Made by a program: the position numbers and the translations under genes. A stretch of 16,496 nt of DNA from Dehalococcoidia bacterium (GTDB lineage: Bacteria > Chloroflexota > Dehalococcoidia > GIF9 > UBA5629): positions 1 to 16,496 of the forward strand of contig JAQTLG010000007.1 in assembly GCA_028715025.1 (NCBI GenBank), written 5' to 3'. Under the pieces are notes generated by a model. It worked only from the letters and a program-made list of their open reading frames with translations, was not told the origin of the DNA and ran no database searches. Numbering within the stretch: position 1 is the stretch's first letter; every line of letters starts with the position of its first letter. Shown in pieces: positions 1 through 8,110 of the stretch.

Positions 1-396
1 ACACTTGGGAGCGATCATGGACACGTCGATATAGTCGGGCGGTACGATCTGACCGTAATGAATATTGAATCCATGCGCGAACATCAGGGTTTTCCCCTTG
101 GCCATTTGATCGGAGATCGATTCCTTATATACATTAGCCTGAAGCTGATCCGGGACGAGCATCATAACCACATCAGCCCTCTTTGCGACTTCGGCCGCAT
201 CGAAAACATCGAAGCCCGCCCTTTTGGCGGCCCTGTGGCCGTCGGTTCCCCTGGCCTCGGCCACAATGACCTTGAGCCCGCTGTCACGAAGGTTCTGCGC
301 GTGGGCATGGCCCTGGCTGCCGTAGCCTATAATCCCAATGACCTTGTTTTTTAATAAGGCCAGGTCTGCGTCCTTCTCGTAATATATCTTTGCCAT
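1..396 (-). CDS. ilvC: Ketol-acid reductoisomerase, N-terminal 132 residues (cut by window edge)
   Basis: This enzyme isomerises and reduces acetolactate (or acetohydroxybutyrate) to the dihydroxy acid, the second shared step of valine/isoleucine synthesis, in the cytoplasm. The visible part is the N-terminal Rossmann domain: the nucleotide-binding GYGSQGHAHAQNLRDSG at residues 24-40, then MMLVPDQ near 78-84 and FNIHYGQIVPPDYIDVSMIAPK near 110-131, all hallmarks of class I KARI. The ATG start has an AGGAGG ribosome site just upstream (minus strand, about 400-406). It is the last visible gene of the ilv operon, 39 bp after ilvN. The loop that selects the cofactor (residues 47-54, E-A-R-G-T-D-G-H) is unusual: the common Arg and two Ser that hold the NADPH phosphate are not there, and Glu47 and Asp52 are. 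The C-terminal catalytic domain lies outside the window. Confidence 0.96.
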   Translation of the reverse strand, partial: MAKIYYEKDADLALLKNKVIGIIGYGSQGHAHAQNLRDSGLKVIVAEARGTDGHRAAKRAGFDVFDAAEVAKRADVVMMLVPDQLQANVYKESISDQMAKGKTLMFAHGFNIHYGQIVPPDYIDVSMIAPKC

Positions 397-435
397 GTTA
401 CCTCCTGCGAAATTATGAATACGATGTTGAAGCGG

Positions 436-1005
436 CTACCAGTCAGGCAGGTTCTCCTCCTCCGGCGCCGCCTGTTCCACAACGTGTCTGAGCGGTTTAT
501 TCTCCTCGATGGTGAGCGGACCGGGGCCCCCGCGCGGCAGGGCGATGGTGCCTGTGCGCGACATCTCCCTGATGCCGAATCCGCGCAGCAGTTCGATCAG
601 AGTATCCACTTTATCCGAAGTGCCGGTTACCACCAGTATCAGCGAATCGGGTGCGACATCCACGATGTTGGCTCTGAAGATATCCACGATCTGGATGATC
701 TCGCTGCGCGTGGATGGTGTGGCTTTGACCTTGATCATCGCCATCTCGCGGGCCACCGGGCTTTCGCCTGTGATATCGGCAATGCGGATAACCTCGATGA
801 CCTTGTCCAACTGCTTTCTGACCTGCTCGATATTGGCGTCATCTCCTTCTACTACTATAGTCATCCGTGACAGGCCGGGCTGCTCGATATGGCCCACCGC
901 GATGCTTTCTATATTGAAATTACGTCTCCTGAGCATGCTGGCGATGCGGTTCAGAACGCCCGGCCGGTCCTGCACCAGTGCAACCAGTATATGTTTTCTG
1001 TCCAA
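436..1005 (-). CDS. ilvN: Acetolactate synthase small (regulatory) subunit, TTG start
   Basis: This is the regulatory subunit that activates the catalytic subunit IlvB and usually confers feedback inhibition by valine. The 189 residues have an N-terminal ACT domain (about 4-77, with the typical VQDRPGVLNRIASMLRRRNFNIESI run) and a C-terminal small-subunit domain (about 85-165). A short acidic tail ends in ENLPDW. The length is near the usual 160-180. The start is TTG: it follows a GGAG site at 1015-1018 with a 9-nt gap. The only nearby upstream ATG (1018-1020) is in frame but hits a stop after four codons. The gene is 31 bp downstream of ilvB and 39 bp upstream of ilvC. The valine site cannot be judged by eye. 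The identification is firm. Confidence 0.95.
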   Translation of the reverse strand: MDRKHILVALVQDRPGVLNRIASMLRRRNFNIESIAVGHIEQPGLSRMTIVVEGDDANIEQVRKQLDKVIEVIRIADITGESPVAREMAMIKVKATPSTRSEIIQIVDIFRANIVDVAPDSLILVVTGTSDKVDTLIELLRGFGIREMSRTGTIALPRGGPGPLTIEENKPLRHVVEQAAPEEENLPDW

Positions 1006-1014
1006 TTAATATAT

Positions 1015-1018
1015 CTCC
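1015..1018 (-). promoter_or_regulatory. Ribosome binding site that fixes the ilvN TTG start
   Basis: On the minus strand GGAG sits 9 nt before TTG at 1003-1005. The nearby ATG at 1018-1020 overlaps this site and opens only a four-codon frame, so the TTG is the sensible start. Confidence 0.7.
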
Positions 1019-1036
1019 ATCGGTGGAATTCGTCTG

Positions 1037-2731
1037 CTACTTCTTGACGCTTGCCGCCGGATTGGGCATCTCGAGGAACTCGACGATGGTCTTCCCGGGC
1101 GGGACAAAGGGGTAAACGTTCTCCTCGGGCTCAACGATGAACTCGATGAGGAAGGGGCCCTTATGCTCCATGGCTTTGTGGATGGCGGGCCTTACATCTA
1201 TCTTCTTGCTGACCTTGACGCCCTTGATCCCGTACGCCTCTGCTATCTTGACGAAATCGGGATTATAAAGCTGGGTCCCGAAATACCGCTTGTTGTAGAT
1301 AAGCTCCTGCCACTGCCTGACCATGCCCAGCCAGCCGTTGTTGAAGACGGCGATATTTATATCCAGGTCCTCCTGCACCATCGTGGCCAGCTCCTGTACC
1401 GTCATTTGAAAGCCGCCGTCTCCGGCTATGCACCAGACCGTTTCCTGCGGGCATCCTACCTTGGCCCCGATAGCGCCGGGCAGCTCGAATCCCATGGTGC
1501 CCAGGCCGCCTGATGAAACGAAGCTGTTTGGCCTGTCATAGTAGAAATACTGCGCCGCCCACATCTGCGCCTGTCCCACACCTGTGACTATAATGGTATC
1601 GCCCCTGGTGGCCTCGTGTATTTGCCTGATTATATATTGCGGCAGGATGTCTTCGTGATGGCGTATCTCCATGGCCGGATGCTGTGACCGCCACTCGTCA
1701 AGTTGCGAAAGCCAGCCTATATGTTCCCGCCTTTCTATCTGTTTATTGAGTACCTGCAGCACGTTTCTCAGGTCGCCCACGATCGGCACGTCCACCGCGA
1801 TGTTTTTACCGATCTCCGCGGCATCGACATCGATGTGCACAACGCGCGCGTGGGGTGCGAAGGTGCTGACACCGCCCGTAGCGCGGTCGTCGAACCTCAT
1901 GCCCACTGCGAGCAGCAGGTCGGCGTTGTGGACAGCCTTATTGGCATAGCCCATGCCGTGCATTCCCAGCCAACCGTAGCTGAGCACGTGCGATTCGTGA
2001 AAGCAGCCTATGCCGAGGAATGTCGTGACCACCGGTATCTGGGCGTTTTCGGCCAACTCCTTAAGCTCGGGGAAGGCCTTCGATATATTGATCCCGTGGC
2101 CCGCAATGATCACCGGGCGTTCCGCCGAATTGACAAGGTCGGCGGCTTTTTTAATCTGGGCTGGGTGCCCGAACAGTTTGGGCTTAAATCCCGGAAGGTC
2201 CACCTTGTCAGAATAGTTGAACTCAATGCGCGCCTGGAACACGTCCCTGGGTATATCCAGTAACACAGGTCCCGGCCTCCCCACCTGGGCCACGTATGAC
2301 GCCTCGCGTACGGCCTTCGCCAGGTCGTTGATGTCCAGCACGAGCTGGTTATATTTGGTTATGGGCACCGTTATGCCGGTAATATCGATCTCCTGGAAAG
2401 CATCCTTGCCTATAAAATGGGTCGGCACCTGGCCGGTGATGGCCAGCAGTGGGACCGAATCGAGGTAGGCGTTAGCTATTCCGGTGACCAGGTTGGTTGC
2501 GCCCGGGCCTGAGGTAGCCAGACAGACTCCCATCTTACCTGTCACGCGTGCATAGGCATCGGCCGCATGGGCTGCGCCCTGCTCGTGCCTGACCAGTATA
2601 TGGCGCAGCTGGGGGTACCTGGGTATGGTGTCATAGAGAGGAAGCAGCACTCCGCCGGGGAAACCGAAGATGACCTCGACTCCCTCTTTGATAAGGCACT
2701 CACATAATATCTCTGCGCCTGTCTTTATCAT
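1037..2731 (-). CDS. ilvB: Acetolactate synthase large (catalytic) subunit
   Basis: This thiamine-diphosphate enzyme condenses two pyruvates (or pyruvate and 2-oxobutyrate) and is the entry to the BCAA pathway. The 564 residues show the three family domains. The N-terminal ThDP pyrimidine domain holds the catalytic Glu at residue 50 (RHEQGAAHAADAYAR) and SGPGATN at 74-80. The middle domain has GMRFDDRATG near 277-286. The C-terminal pyrophosphate domain has GTMGFELPGAIGAK (411-424) and the metal-binding GDG at 437-439 followed about 25 residues later by NN at 464-465. Length and motifs match anabolic AHAS. The ATG start has AGGAGT at 2743-2748, which overlaps the TAG stop of ilvD (2747-2749), so the two are probably translationally coupled. 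IlvN follows 31 bp later, as expected for a heteromeric enzyme. Confidence 0.97.
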   Translation of the reverse strand: MIKTGAEILCECLIKEGVEVIFGFPGGVLLPLYDTIPRYPQLRHILVRHEQGAAHAADAYARVTGKMGVCLATSGPGATNLVTGIANAYLDSVPLLAITGQVPTHFIGKDAFQEIDITGITVPITKYNQLVLDINDLAKAVREASYVAQVGRPGPVLLDIPRDVFQARIEFNYSDKVDLPGFKPKLFGHPAQIKKAADLVNSAERPVIIAGHGINISKAFPELKELAENAQIPVVTTFLGIGCFHESHVLSYGWLGMHGMGYANKAVHNADLLLAVGMRFDDRATGGVSTFAPHARVVHIDVDAAEIGKNIAVDVPIVGDLRNVLQVLNKQIERREHIGWLSQLDEWRSQHPAMEIRHHEDILPQYIIRQIHEATRGDTIIVTGVGQAQMWAAQYFYYDRPNSFVSSGGLGTMGFELPGAIGAKVGCPQETVWCIAGDGGFQMTVQELATMVQEDLDINIAVFNNGWLGMVRQWQELIYNKRYFGTQLYNPDFVKIAEAYGIKGVKVSKKIDVRPAIHKAMEHKGPFLIEFIVEPEENVYPFVPPGKTIVEFLEMPNPAASVKK

Positions 2732-2746
2732 GTATGCTGGACACTC

Positions 2747-4414
2747 CTAATCCTCAAATACTGCTCCCTCGCTGGCGGGCCCGACATTCTCTATGTACCG
2801 TTTAAGGTATCCGCTCTTGATGCTGGTTTTGAATGGGCGCAGCCCGCTTATGCGCCGCTTGATCTCAGCTGCGCTGATACCGACCTCCAGCTTCCGGGCA
2901 GGTATATCTATACTGATTATATCACCGTTTCGTACGGCCGCAATGGGACCACGGTCGGCAGCTTCGGGTACAACATGCCCGATGGCAGCGCCCCTTGTGC
3001 CGCCTGAAAAGCGCCCGTCGGTAATCAATGCAACTTTGCTGTCCAGACCCATGCCTGTTATCAACGAGGTCGGCGTGAGCATCTCGCGCATACCGGGCCC
3101 TCCTCGCGGTCCTTCGTATCTGATGACGACCACATCGCCCGCCCTGATCTTTCCCCCCATGATGCCCCTGGTGGCGTCCTCTTCATTTTCGAAAACACGG
3201 GCCGGGCCTTTGTGTACCATCATCCGGGGATCGACAGCACCGCTTTTAACCACGGCCCCGCCCGGGGCGAGGTTGCCGAAAAGAATGGCCAGCCCGCCGG
3301 TTTTCGAATACGGCCTGGAGAAAGGTCTGATCACATCGCGGTTTTTTACCCTGGCATCCTTGTAGATACTCGAGAGGGGTTTGAGCATGACCGTCTTGCA
3401 TTCGCCGTCCAGCAGCCGCGATATCTCGTGCATGATAGCCGGTATTCCGCCCGCCAGGTCGAGGTCTTCCATATGCGCATCGCTGGCCGGGCTGATCTTG
3501 CACAGGTGAGGCACACTATCGCTCAGCTCATTGATATGCGATAAGTTGAATTTGATGCCCGCCTCATGAGCAACGGCCATAAAATGCAGCACCGAGTTGG
3601 TGCTGCCGCCCAGCGCCATATCCACAGCGAAGGCGTTGCTGATGGATGCCCTGGTTATAATATCGCGTGGGCGCAGGTTTTTCTTCAGAATCGCCATTAT
3701 TTGTTGCCCGGCGTGCCTGGCGAGGTGGAGCCTGCGCGAATCGACGGCGGGAATGGTGCCGTTGCCAGGCAATGCCATTCCCAGCGCCTCAGTCAGGCAG
3801 TTCATGGTATTGGCCGTAAACATACCCGAGCAGCTTCCGCAACCGGGGCAGGCTGCGATCTCTATCTCCTCGAGCTCCGCCTCGCTGAGCTCACCCTTAG
3901 CCGCGCCGCCCACTGCTGTGAATACAGAAATCAGGTCGATCGTCCGGCAGGTTCCATCCTTGTGTAGCTTTCCCGCCAGCATAGGGCCGCCGCTGATGAA
4001 GATAGATGGTATATTCAGACGGACGGCTGCCATCAGCATGCCCGGGATGATCTTGTCGCAATTGGGGATGAAGACCAGGGCATCAAACTGGTGGGCCTCA
4101 GCCATGATCTCTACGGAGTCCGTGATCAGTTCACGGCTGGGCAGGCTGAATTTCATCCCGGGATGGTTCATCGAAATACCGTCGCAGACACCGATTGTAT
4201 TAAATTCGAATGGCACTCCTCCCGCGCCGATAATGCCGGTCTTGACAGCACTGGCGATGGAATTCAGATGCGTGTGCCCGGGAACTACCTCGTTGAAGCT
4301 GTTGACGACGCCGATGAAAGGCTTATCGAAGTCAGCGCTGTGTACACCCACAGCCCTTAGCAATGCTCTATGCGGCGCCCTCTCGATACCTTTCTTGATA
4401 CTATCGCTTTTCAT
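2747..4414 (-). CDS. ilvD: Dihydroxy-acid dehydratase
   Basis: This Fe-S enzyme dehydrates dihydroxy-isovalerate or dihydroxy-methylvalerate to the 2-oxo acids, the third shared BCAA step. With the chosen start the protein is 555 residues, the usual size. Signatures: NSFNEVVPGHTHL (38-50), PNCDKIIPGMLMAA (117-130, cluster Cys 119), the Cys-rich CPGCGSCSGMFTANTMNC (189-206), and near the C-terminus RGGPGMREM and TDGRFSGGTRGAAIG. The PGH in the first motif, where plant-type enzymes have Cys, is E. coli-like, but the cluster type cannot be settled here. I chose ATG at 4412-4414, which follows a GTGGGG stretch by about 9 nt and begins MKSDSIKKG; a TTG six codons upstream (4430-4432) is in frame but would put that stretch inside the gene. 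It is the first gene of the ilv operon. Confidence 0.97.
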   Translation of the reverse strand: MKSDSIKKGIERAPHRALLRAVGVHSADFDKPFIGVVNSFNEVVPGHTHLNSIASAVKTGIIGAGGVPFEFNTIGVCDGISMNHPGMKFSLPSRELITDSVEIMAEAHQFDALVFIPNCDKIIPGMLMAAVRLNIPSIFISGGPMLAGKLHKDGTCRTIDLISVFTAVGGAAKGELSEAELEEIEIAACPGCGSCSGMFTANTMNCLTEALGMALPGNGTIPAVDSRRLHLARHAGQQIMAILKKNLRPRDIITRASISNAFAVDMALGGSTNSVLHFMAVAHEAGIKFNLSHINELSDSVPHLCKISPASDAHMEDLDLAGGIPAIMHEISRLLDGECKTVMLKPLSSIYKDARVKNRDVIRPFSRPYSKTGGLAILFGNLAPGGAVVKSGAVDPRMMVHKGPARVFENEEDATRGIMGGKIRAGDVVVIRYEGPRGGPGMREMLTPTSLITGMGLDSKVALITDGRFSGGTRGAAIGHVVPEAADRGPIAAVRNGDIISIDIPARKLEVGISAAEIKRRISGLRPFKTSIKSGYLKRYIENVGPASEGAVFED

Positions 4415-4460
4415 ATGACAGATACCCCACAAGTGAATTTCTCGGATCGCCGGACGGATT

Positions 4461-4474
4461 CCGTACAGGTACGG
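4461..4474. promoter_or_regulatory. Inverted repeat CCGTAC-N2-GTACGG in the ilv leader, candidate operator
   Basis: Two perfect 6-bp arms are separated by 2 bp. The site lies roughly 10-23 bases after the predicted transcription start, where a repressor could block initiation or escape. No regulator for it can be named from the window. Confidence 0.4.
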
Positions 4475-4489
4475 TGGAGATTGTAGTAA

Positions 4490-4517
4490 ACTATCACATG
4501 TAATTATTTATTGTCAA
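4490..4517 (-). promoter_or_regulatory. Candidate sigma-70-type promoter of the ilv operon
   Basis: On the minus strand a perfect TTGACA (4512-4517) is followed after 16 nt by GATAGT (4490-4495), with TG one base upstream of it, an extended -10. Transcription would start near 4483, leaving a leader of about 70 nt. I see no BCAA-rich leader peptide or T-box-like structure in the leader. A second -10-like TACAAT (4480-4485) has no matching -35. Confidence 0.6.
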
Positions 4518-4544
4518 GCAAAATCAACTTTATCATAATACGTG

Positions 4545-4577
4545 ACCGCCATAACGGGTCAATTTTGCGTTAGCGGT
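4545..4577 (-). terminator. Stem-loop directly after the mannosidase stop codon
   Basis: Read on the minus strand, ACCGC-TAACG pairs with CGTTA-(2-nt bulge)-GCGGT across an 11-nt loop. It begins one base after the TGA stop (4578-4580). There is no run of T after it, so it is not a standard intrinsic terminator; it could still protect the 3' end or separate the mannosidase transcript from ilvD. Confidence 0.35.
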
Positions 4578-7436
4578 TCATTGTCGGATGTCGAACCGGA
4601 GGCTGACGATTTCATGGCCTCCTGCAGAGAAACGTACGCATCCATCTTGCTCAATCAGCAGTTCATCCACGGCCGTTTCATCAAGCCTGCACCTTCCCAC
4701 GGCTACGATGGGTAAGTCCGGCTTGATGCTCACATCGATTGCCCGGCTCGAGATATTGAAGCCACGCACGATCAATCCTGACCCATCTTCGGGCATTTTA
4801 ATTGCTGTGATAACAAACAGGTCGGGAACAACGGTCAGGAAGGAACCGGCTCCCTCGCGTATGCCGGGATGTGGAATAGCTACAACTGCGCGCATAGGAG
4901 CATTGAACGCGTATGCCTGCTGAAAGGACCCGATCCAACCATCCTCGTGCGGGATGATCGAATACTCAAACTCATAAGTGCCGTGCATCTGTGCGTCTGG
5001 CACGGCCAGCCAGGGCGGACCGGCATGATCCTTTCGCGTGTCCAGGTTATCCAGCGACAGCCAGCCCGTGCAGCGCAGTAAAGTCAAGGCCACCTCCGAT
5101 ACCTGGTCTGTCTGCAGTACCTCCACCTCGGGCAGGCCACGGTTGGCGATCATCAGGCCGATTTTCCCGTCCGATATGTCGACGAAGGCGCGTTGCGGCT
5201 GTTGTGCAACGGGCTTCTCGAACCAGCTATCGTCATAGGACGCAGCGCCAACAGGTCTTCCGCCAACCTCGAAGTGGCCGTCATAGTATGCTTTATCGGC
5301 TTTGAAAGGTGCTGGGAAGTGCGCCCGCAGCCGGTGGTCGCAGCAGACGTTGTTTACACTCGTGGTAAAATCGACCCGTGCGACCCCGCGGGTCAAGACG
5401 GCCTTTGTGGTGATCTCAAGGGGCTCCCTGACGTTAGACCTCGCCATGCGGTCAGACGACAGGGATTCAGGGACGAGCATTTCCAATTTCAGAGTGATGG
5501 ATTGAGTGACGGACCCACTCTCGATACGCAGGCCAGTCACAGTGGAGTATTGACGGGAATCTACGATACTGTCATGGGCAGGAGCGCAGTAGTTATACAG
5601 GTCTCCGCGGTCGCCGCCGTCTGTGAAATAGTTCAGGCCTCTGTAAACCTGTCCGTTCCTTTTATCAGATAGGCTGAAACCGTTACTGCCTTTATCGATA
5701 GACAATATAAGGTATTCATTTTCAATGGACGCCGGATTGGCGTCGGCGCTGACCGCGGCGGCTGCGGCCGATCTTTGTATCCAGTAGGTTGCATAGCCAA
5801 GAGGCGGCACATCGACAGCGATGAAGGAGATTTGAGAAGGATGCACCAGCGTCGCCCTGACATGGAATTGCCTGATCGATGTATCGTTGAGGCAGCTTTT
5901 CAGTTTATCCTGCCACGTTTTCAAGGCCGGCTGCCCGCTGTTGTCGACGATGATATCCAGATAAAGGTCGTCGCCCCTGCGTTCAATTCCTATGTTATGA
6001 ATATCAATGCCATGGCTCGATCCCTGTGCTGCCGTTTCCCACAGTGCGGCGAGCCCCTGCCAGTCAAGGATCGTATTCAATAGTTCCTCTACCCCACCCT
6101 TGCTGACGATCTGGTAAGGTATGCTTTCTCCCCGCCTGTCGATTATCTCGATATCATGGCTGGAATGGCTCTGGATCAGCGGGATGGTTACGGCCCCGCT
6201 GTTGACTGCCGACAGCGGATTGAAAACGGTGACCGAGAATATCGCTGTTTTCTCCGGACACGCGCAGTTTGTGTCGAGAGATGCTGCTATATCAGATAGT
6301 GACCGGCCCGCAACCGCTTCAGCCAATTGGCCGACCTGGTCGAAGCGTGCCCTCATTTCCTGATGTACCTGATCGATGGAGCAGCCGCAAATGGAGTCGT
6401 GGGCGTGGTTCTCCAGAAGCATGCGCCAGGCCAGCGAGATGAATCCGTGCGGCCGCTCCGGCGATGCGAGAGGAGGATCAGGAGGTTTTGAGGCAAGCAG
6501 GAGAGAGAGCGCACTGTAAGGCTCTGCCCATTTTTCCAGTAGCACCTGGCAGCGGTTGTTGCTCTGTTTGATCCAGATACGCGATGAAAGTGTGCCCGGC
6601 AGTACGGGCTGCCTCCTGCAGTCCCGCAGCTCTCCTGTAATGGTTGGAATGGCTGTGTTCGAAGCGGCCAGCCACTGTTGTAAGTCAGCCAGGTAGAGTG
6701 GAAGTGTGGAGTGTACGAAGCGGTATTCAGGCAGGGCTTGATTCAGGAAATCAAGCGCGGAAGTTATTTCAGGGCGCGGCTCTATGTGGTCTGTTCCCTG
6801 CATGAGCAGTATGGGGCCGCCCTGCGTGTGGGGAGCCAGTTTATCCAGCGCGGTTTTGGCCTCCGCCAGCGTGGCCTCATCGTTGAAGGAAGGTATTTTA
6901 ACTGCGTTGCTATAACTTTCCCTCAGATGGGCCAGAATGACCTGCGTGCCGTCGGGGCCCTGCCACCGTAGATGGCAGGGTTGGTCTCCGATACCGCGCC
7001 AGACGACGGCGCTGTGCAGTCCGAAGCCGGCCAGCAGCTGGGGCATTTGTCCGATATGCCCGAACGAGTCCGGCAGATATCCCACATCCATACACCGCCC
7101 GAAGCGGGCCGCTGTTTTATTACCCAGCAGGAGGTTGCGTATGAGAGCTTCAGGACTGACCAGGAATTCATCGGGCATGCAGTACCATGGCCCCACCAGT
7201 ATGCGTCCGCTTTCGATATGCTCCCGTAGCTCAGATTCCCGTTCGGGACGAACGGACAGGTAATCCTGCAGCAGTATGGTCTGGCCGTCCAGCATGAAAA
7301 ATTTATAGTTTTTATCCGATCTGAGGATATGCAGCAGCTTATCGACCATGCTCACGAGGTTGAAGCGGAATTGCTGGAAGGTGCGATACCATTCTCGGTC
7401 CCAGTGGGTATGGGAGATAAGATGGACTGTTATCAT
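4578..7436 (-). CDS. GH38 alpha-mannosidase-like glycoside hydrolase, cytoplasmic
   Basis: This is a zinc-dependent retaining alpha-mannosidase of family GH38. The 952 residues begin directly with the catalytic barrel: HTHWDREWY (9-17) gives zinc ligands His11 and Asp13; YLPDSFGHIGQMPQ (120-133) gives the nucleophile Asp123, also a ligand; and the later NHAHDSICGCSIDQVH (343-358) gives His346. The rest (about 400-950) is the beta-rich GH38 C-terminal region. There is no signal peptide, so the substrate is inside the cell. The layout resembles bacterial MngB-type enzymes that cleave mannosylglycerate or its relatives, but the substrate cannot be read from sequence. The start must be near here because the zinc motif is at the N-terminus, yet there is no convincing ribosome site before the ATG. 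It lies 68 bp after the second HD-GYP gene, on the same strand. Confidence 0.92.
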   Translation of the reverse strand: MITVHLISHTHWDREWYRTFQQFRFNLVSMVDKLLHILRSDKNYKFFMLDGQTILLQDYLSVRPERESELREHIESGRILVGPWYCMPDEFLVSPEALIRNLLLGNKTAARFGRCMDVGYLPDSFGHIGQMPQLLAGFGLHSAVVWRGIGDQPCHLRWQGPDGTQVILAHLRESYSNAVKIPSFNDEATLAEAKTALDKLAPHTQGGPILLMQGTDHIEPRPEITSALDFLNQALPEYRFVHSTLPLYLADLQQWLAASNTAIPTITGELRDCRRQPVLPGTLSSRIWIKQSNNRCQVLLEKWAEPYSALSLLLASKPPDPPLASPERPHGFISLAWRMLLENHAHDSICGCSIDQVHQEMRARFDQVGQLAEAVAGRSLSDIAASLDTNCACPEKTAIFSVTVFNPLSAVNSGAVTIPLIQSHSSHDIEIIDRRGESIPYQIVSKGGVEELLNTILDWQGLAALWETAAQGSSHGIDIHNIGIERRGDDLYLDIIVDNSGQPALKTWQDKLKSCLNDTSIRQFHVRATLVHPSQISFIAVDVPPLGYATYWIQRSAAAAAVSADANPASIENEYLILSIDKGSNGFSLSDKRNGQVYRGLNYFTDGGDRGDLYNYCAPAHDSIVDSRQYSTVTGLRIESGSVTQSITLKLEMLVPESLSSDRMARSNVREPLEITTKAVLTRGVARVDFTTSVNNVCCDHRLRAHFPAPFKADKAYYDGHFEVGGRPVGAASYDDSWFEKPVAQQPQRAFVDISDGKIGLMIANRGLPEVEVLQTDQVSEVALTLLRCTGWLSLDNLDTRKDHAGPPWLAVPDAQMHGTYEFEYSIIPHEDGWIGSFQQAYAFNAPMRAVVAIPHPGIREGAGSFLTVVPDLFVITAIKMPEDGSGLIVRGFNISSRAIDVSIKPDLPIVAVGRCRLDETAVDELLIEQDGCVRFSAGGHEIVSLRFDIRQ

Positions 7437-7474
7437 ATTAATTATCGGGAGTTTACATCGCGTCGTCTTGCTTC

Positions 7475-7483
7475 AGTATATCA
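7475..7483 (-). promoter_or_regulatory. Weak extended -10 element before the mannosidase gene
   Basis: On the minus strand TGATATACT matches the extended -10 pattern (TGn plus TATACT) inside the 68-bp gap between the HD-GYP gene and the mannosidase gene. No good -35 is seen at the right distance, so this may be a weak internal promoter or chance. Confidence 0.25.
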
Positions 7484-7504
7484 GAATGGATCGCAATATG
7501 AGCA

Positions 7505-8110
7505 TCATGCAGTTTTGAATGCGAAGCTGCCGGTTCTGAAAAGCTCCATGCAGATGTCCACTACAGCAGGATCGTATAAGATACCCCGGTTCGTGGATAT
7601 CTCCTCGAGCGCTTTATCGATGCCCATAGCCGACCGGTAGGGGCGGTGGGAGGCCATAGCCTCGATCACATCAGCCACTGCCAGTATTTTTGCCTCAAGA
7701 ATGATGTCATAATCCTTGAGTTTACCGGGATAGCCTGAGCCGTCCAGTCTCTCGTGATGCTGTAGTATAGCCTGTGCGACAACGCCGGGAAATTCCATGC
7801 CGTGGACGATATCGTAGCCATATTGGGGATGGGTTTTTATTAACTCGAATTCAATATAGGTGAGTTTGCCCGGCTTGCTGAGTATATCGGTAGGGATATA
7901 CATTTTGCCGATGTCGTGGATGACTGACGCCATCCTGATATGTTCAATGTTTGTATCCTCAAGCTTCATTTTCTTTGAAATAGCGGTCGCCAGGTCGGCC
8001 ACATTTTGCTGGTGTCCTGCTGTGTAAGGATCTCTCAGTTCCACGATCTTTGCCATGGTATTAATGGCATCGCTCAGAGTTTTTCTTAAAGAAGTATGAC
8101 TCTTAAGAAG
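7505..8110 (-). repeat. HD-GYP coding module, copy B of a local duplication
   Basis: This stretch matches 9370-9970 over its length at both DNA and protein level. Shared DNA includes near-20-bp identical runs such as TGGGGATGGGTTTTTATTA and CGGCTTGCTGAGTATATCGG. By eye about two thirds or more of the protein residues are the same. The upstream PAS regions of the two genes are much less alike. Confidence 0.8.

Noticed and set aside
3597..4418. A 273-codon open frame on the plus strand opposite ilvD
   Set aside because: It lies entirely inside the strongly identified ilvD coding region, has no ribosome site or recognisable domain, and its composition is that of a codon-position shadow.
4415..4432. 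TTG start six codons upstream of the ilvD ATG
   Set aside because: It would place the only G-rich ribosome-like stretch inside the gene, and the extra residues (M-W-G-I-C-H) are not typical of the family. It remains possible.
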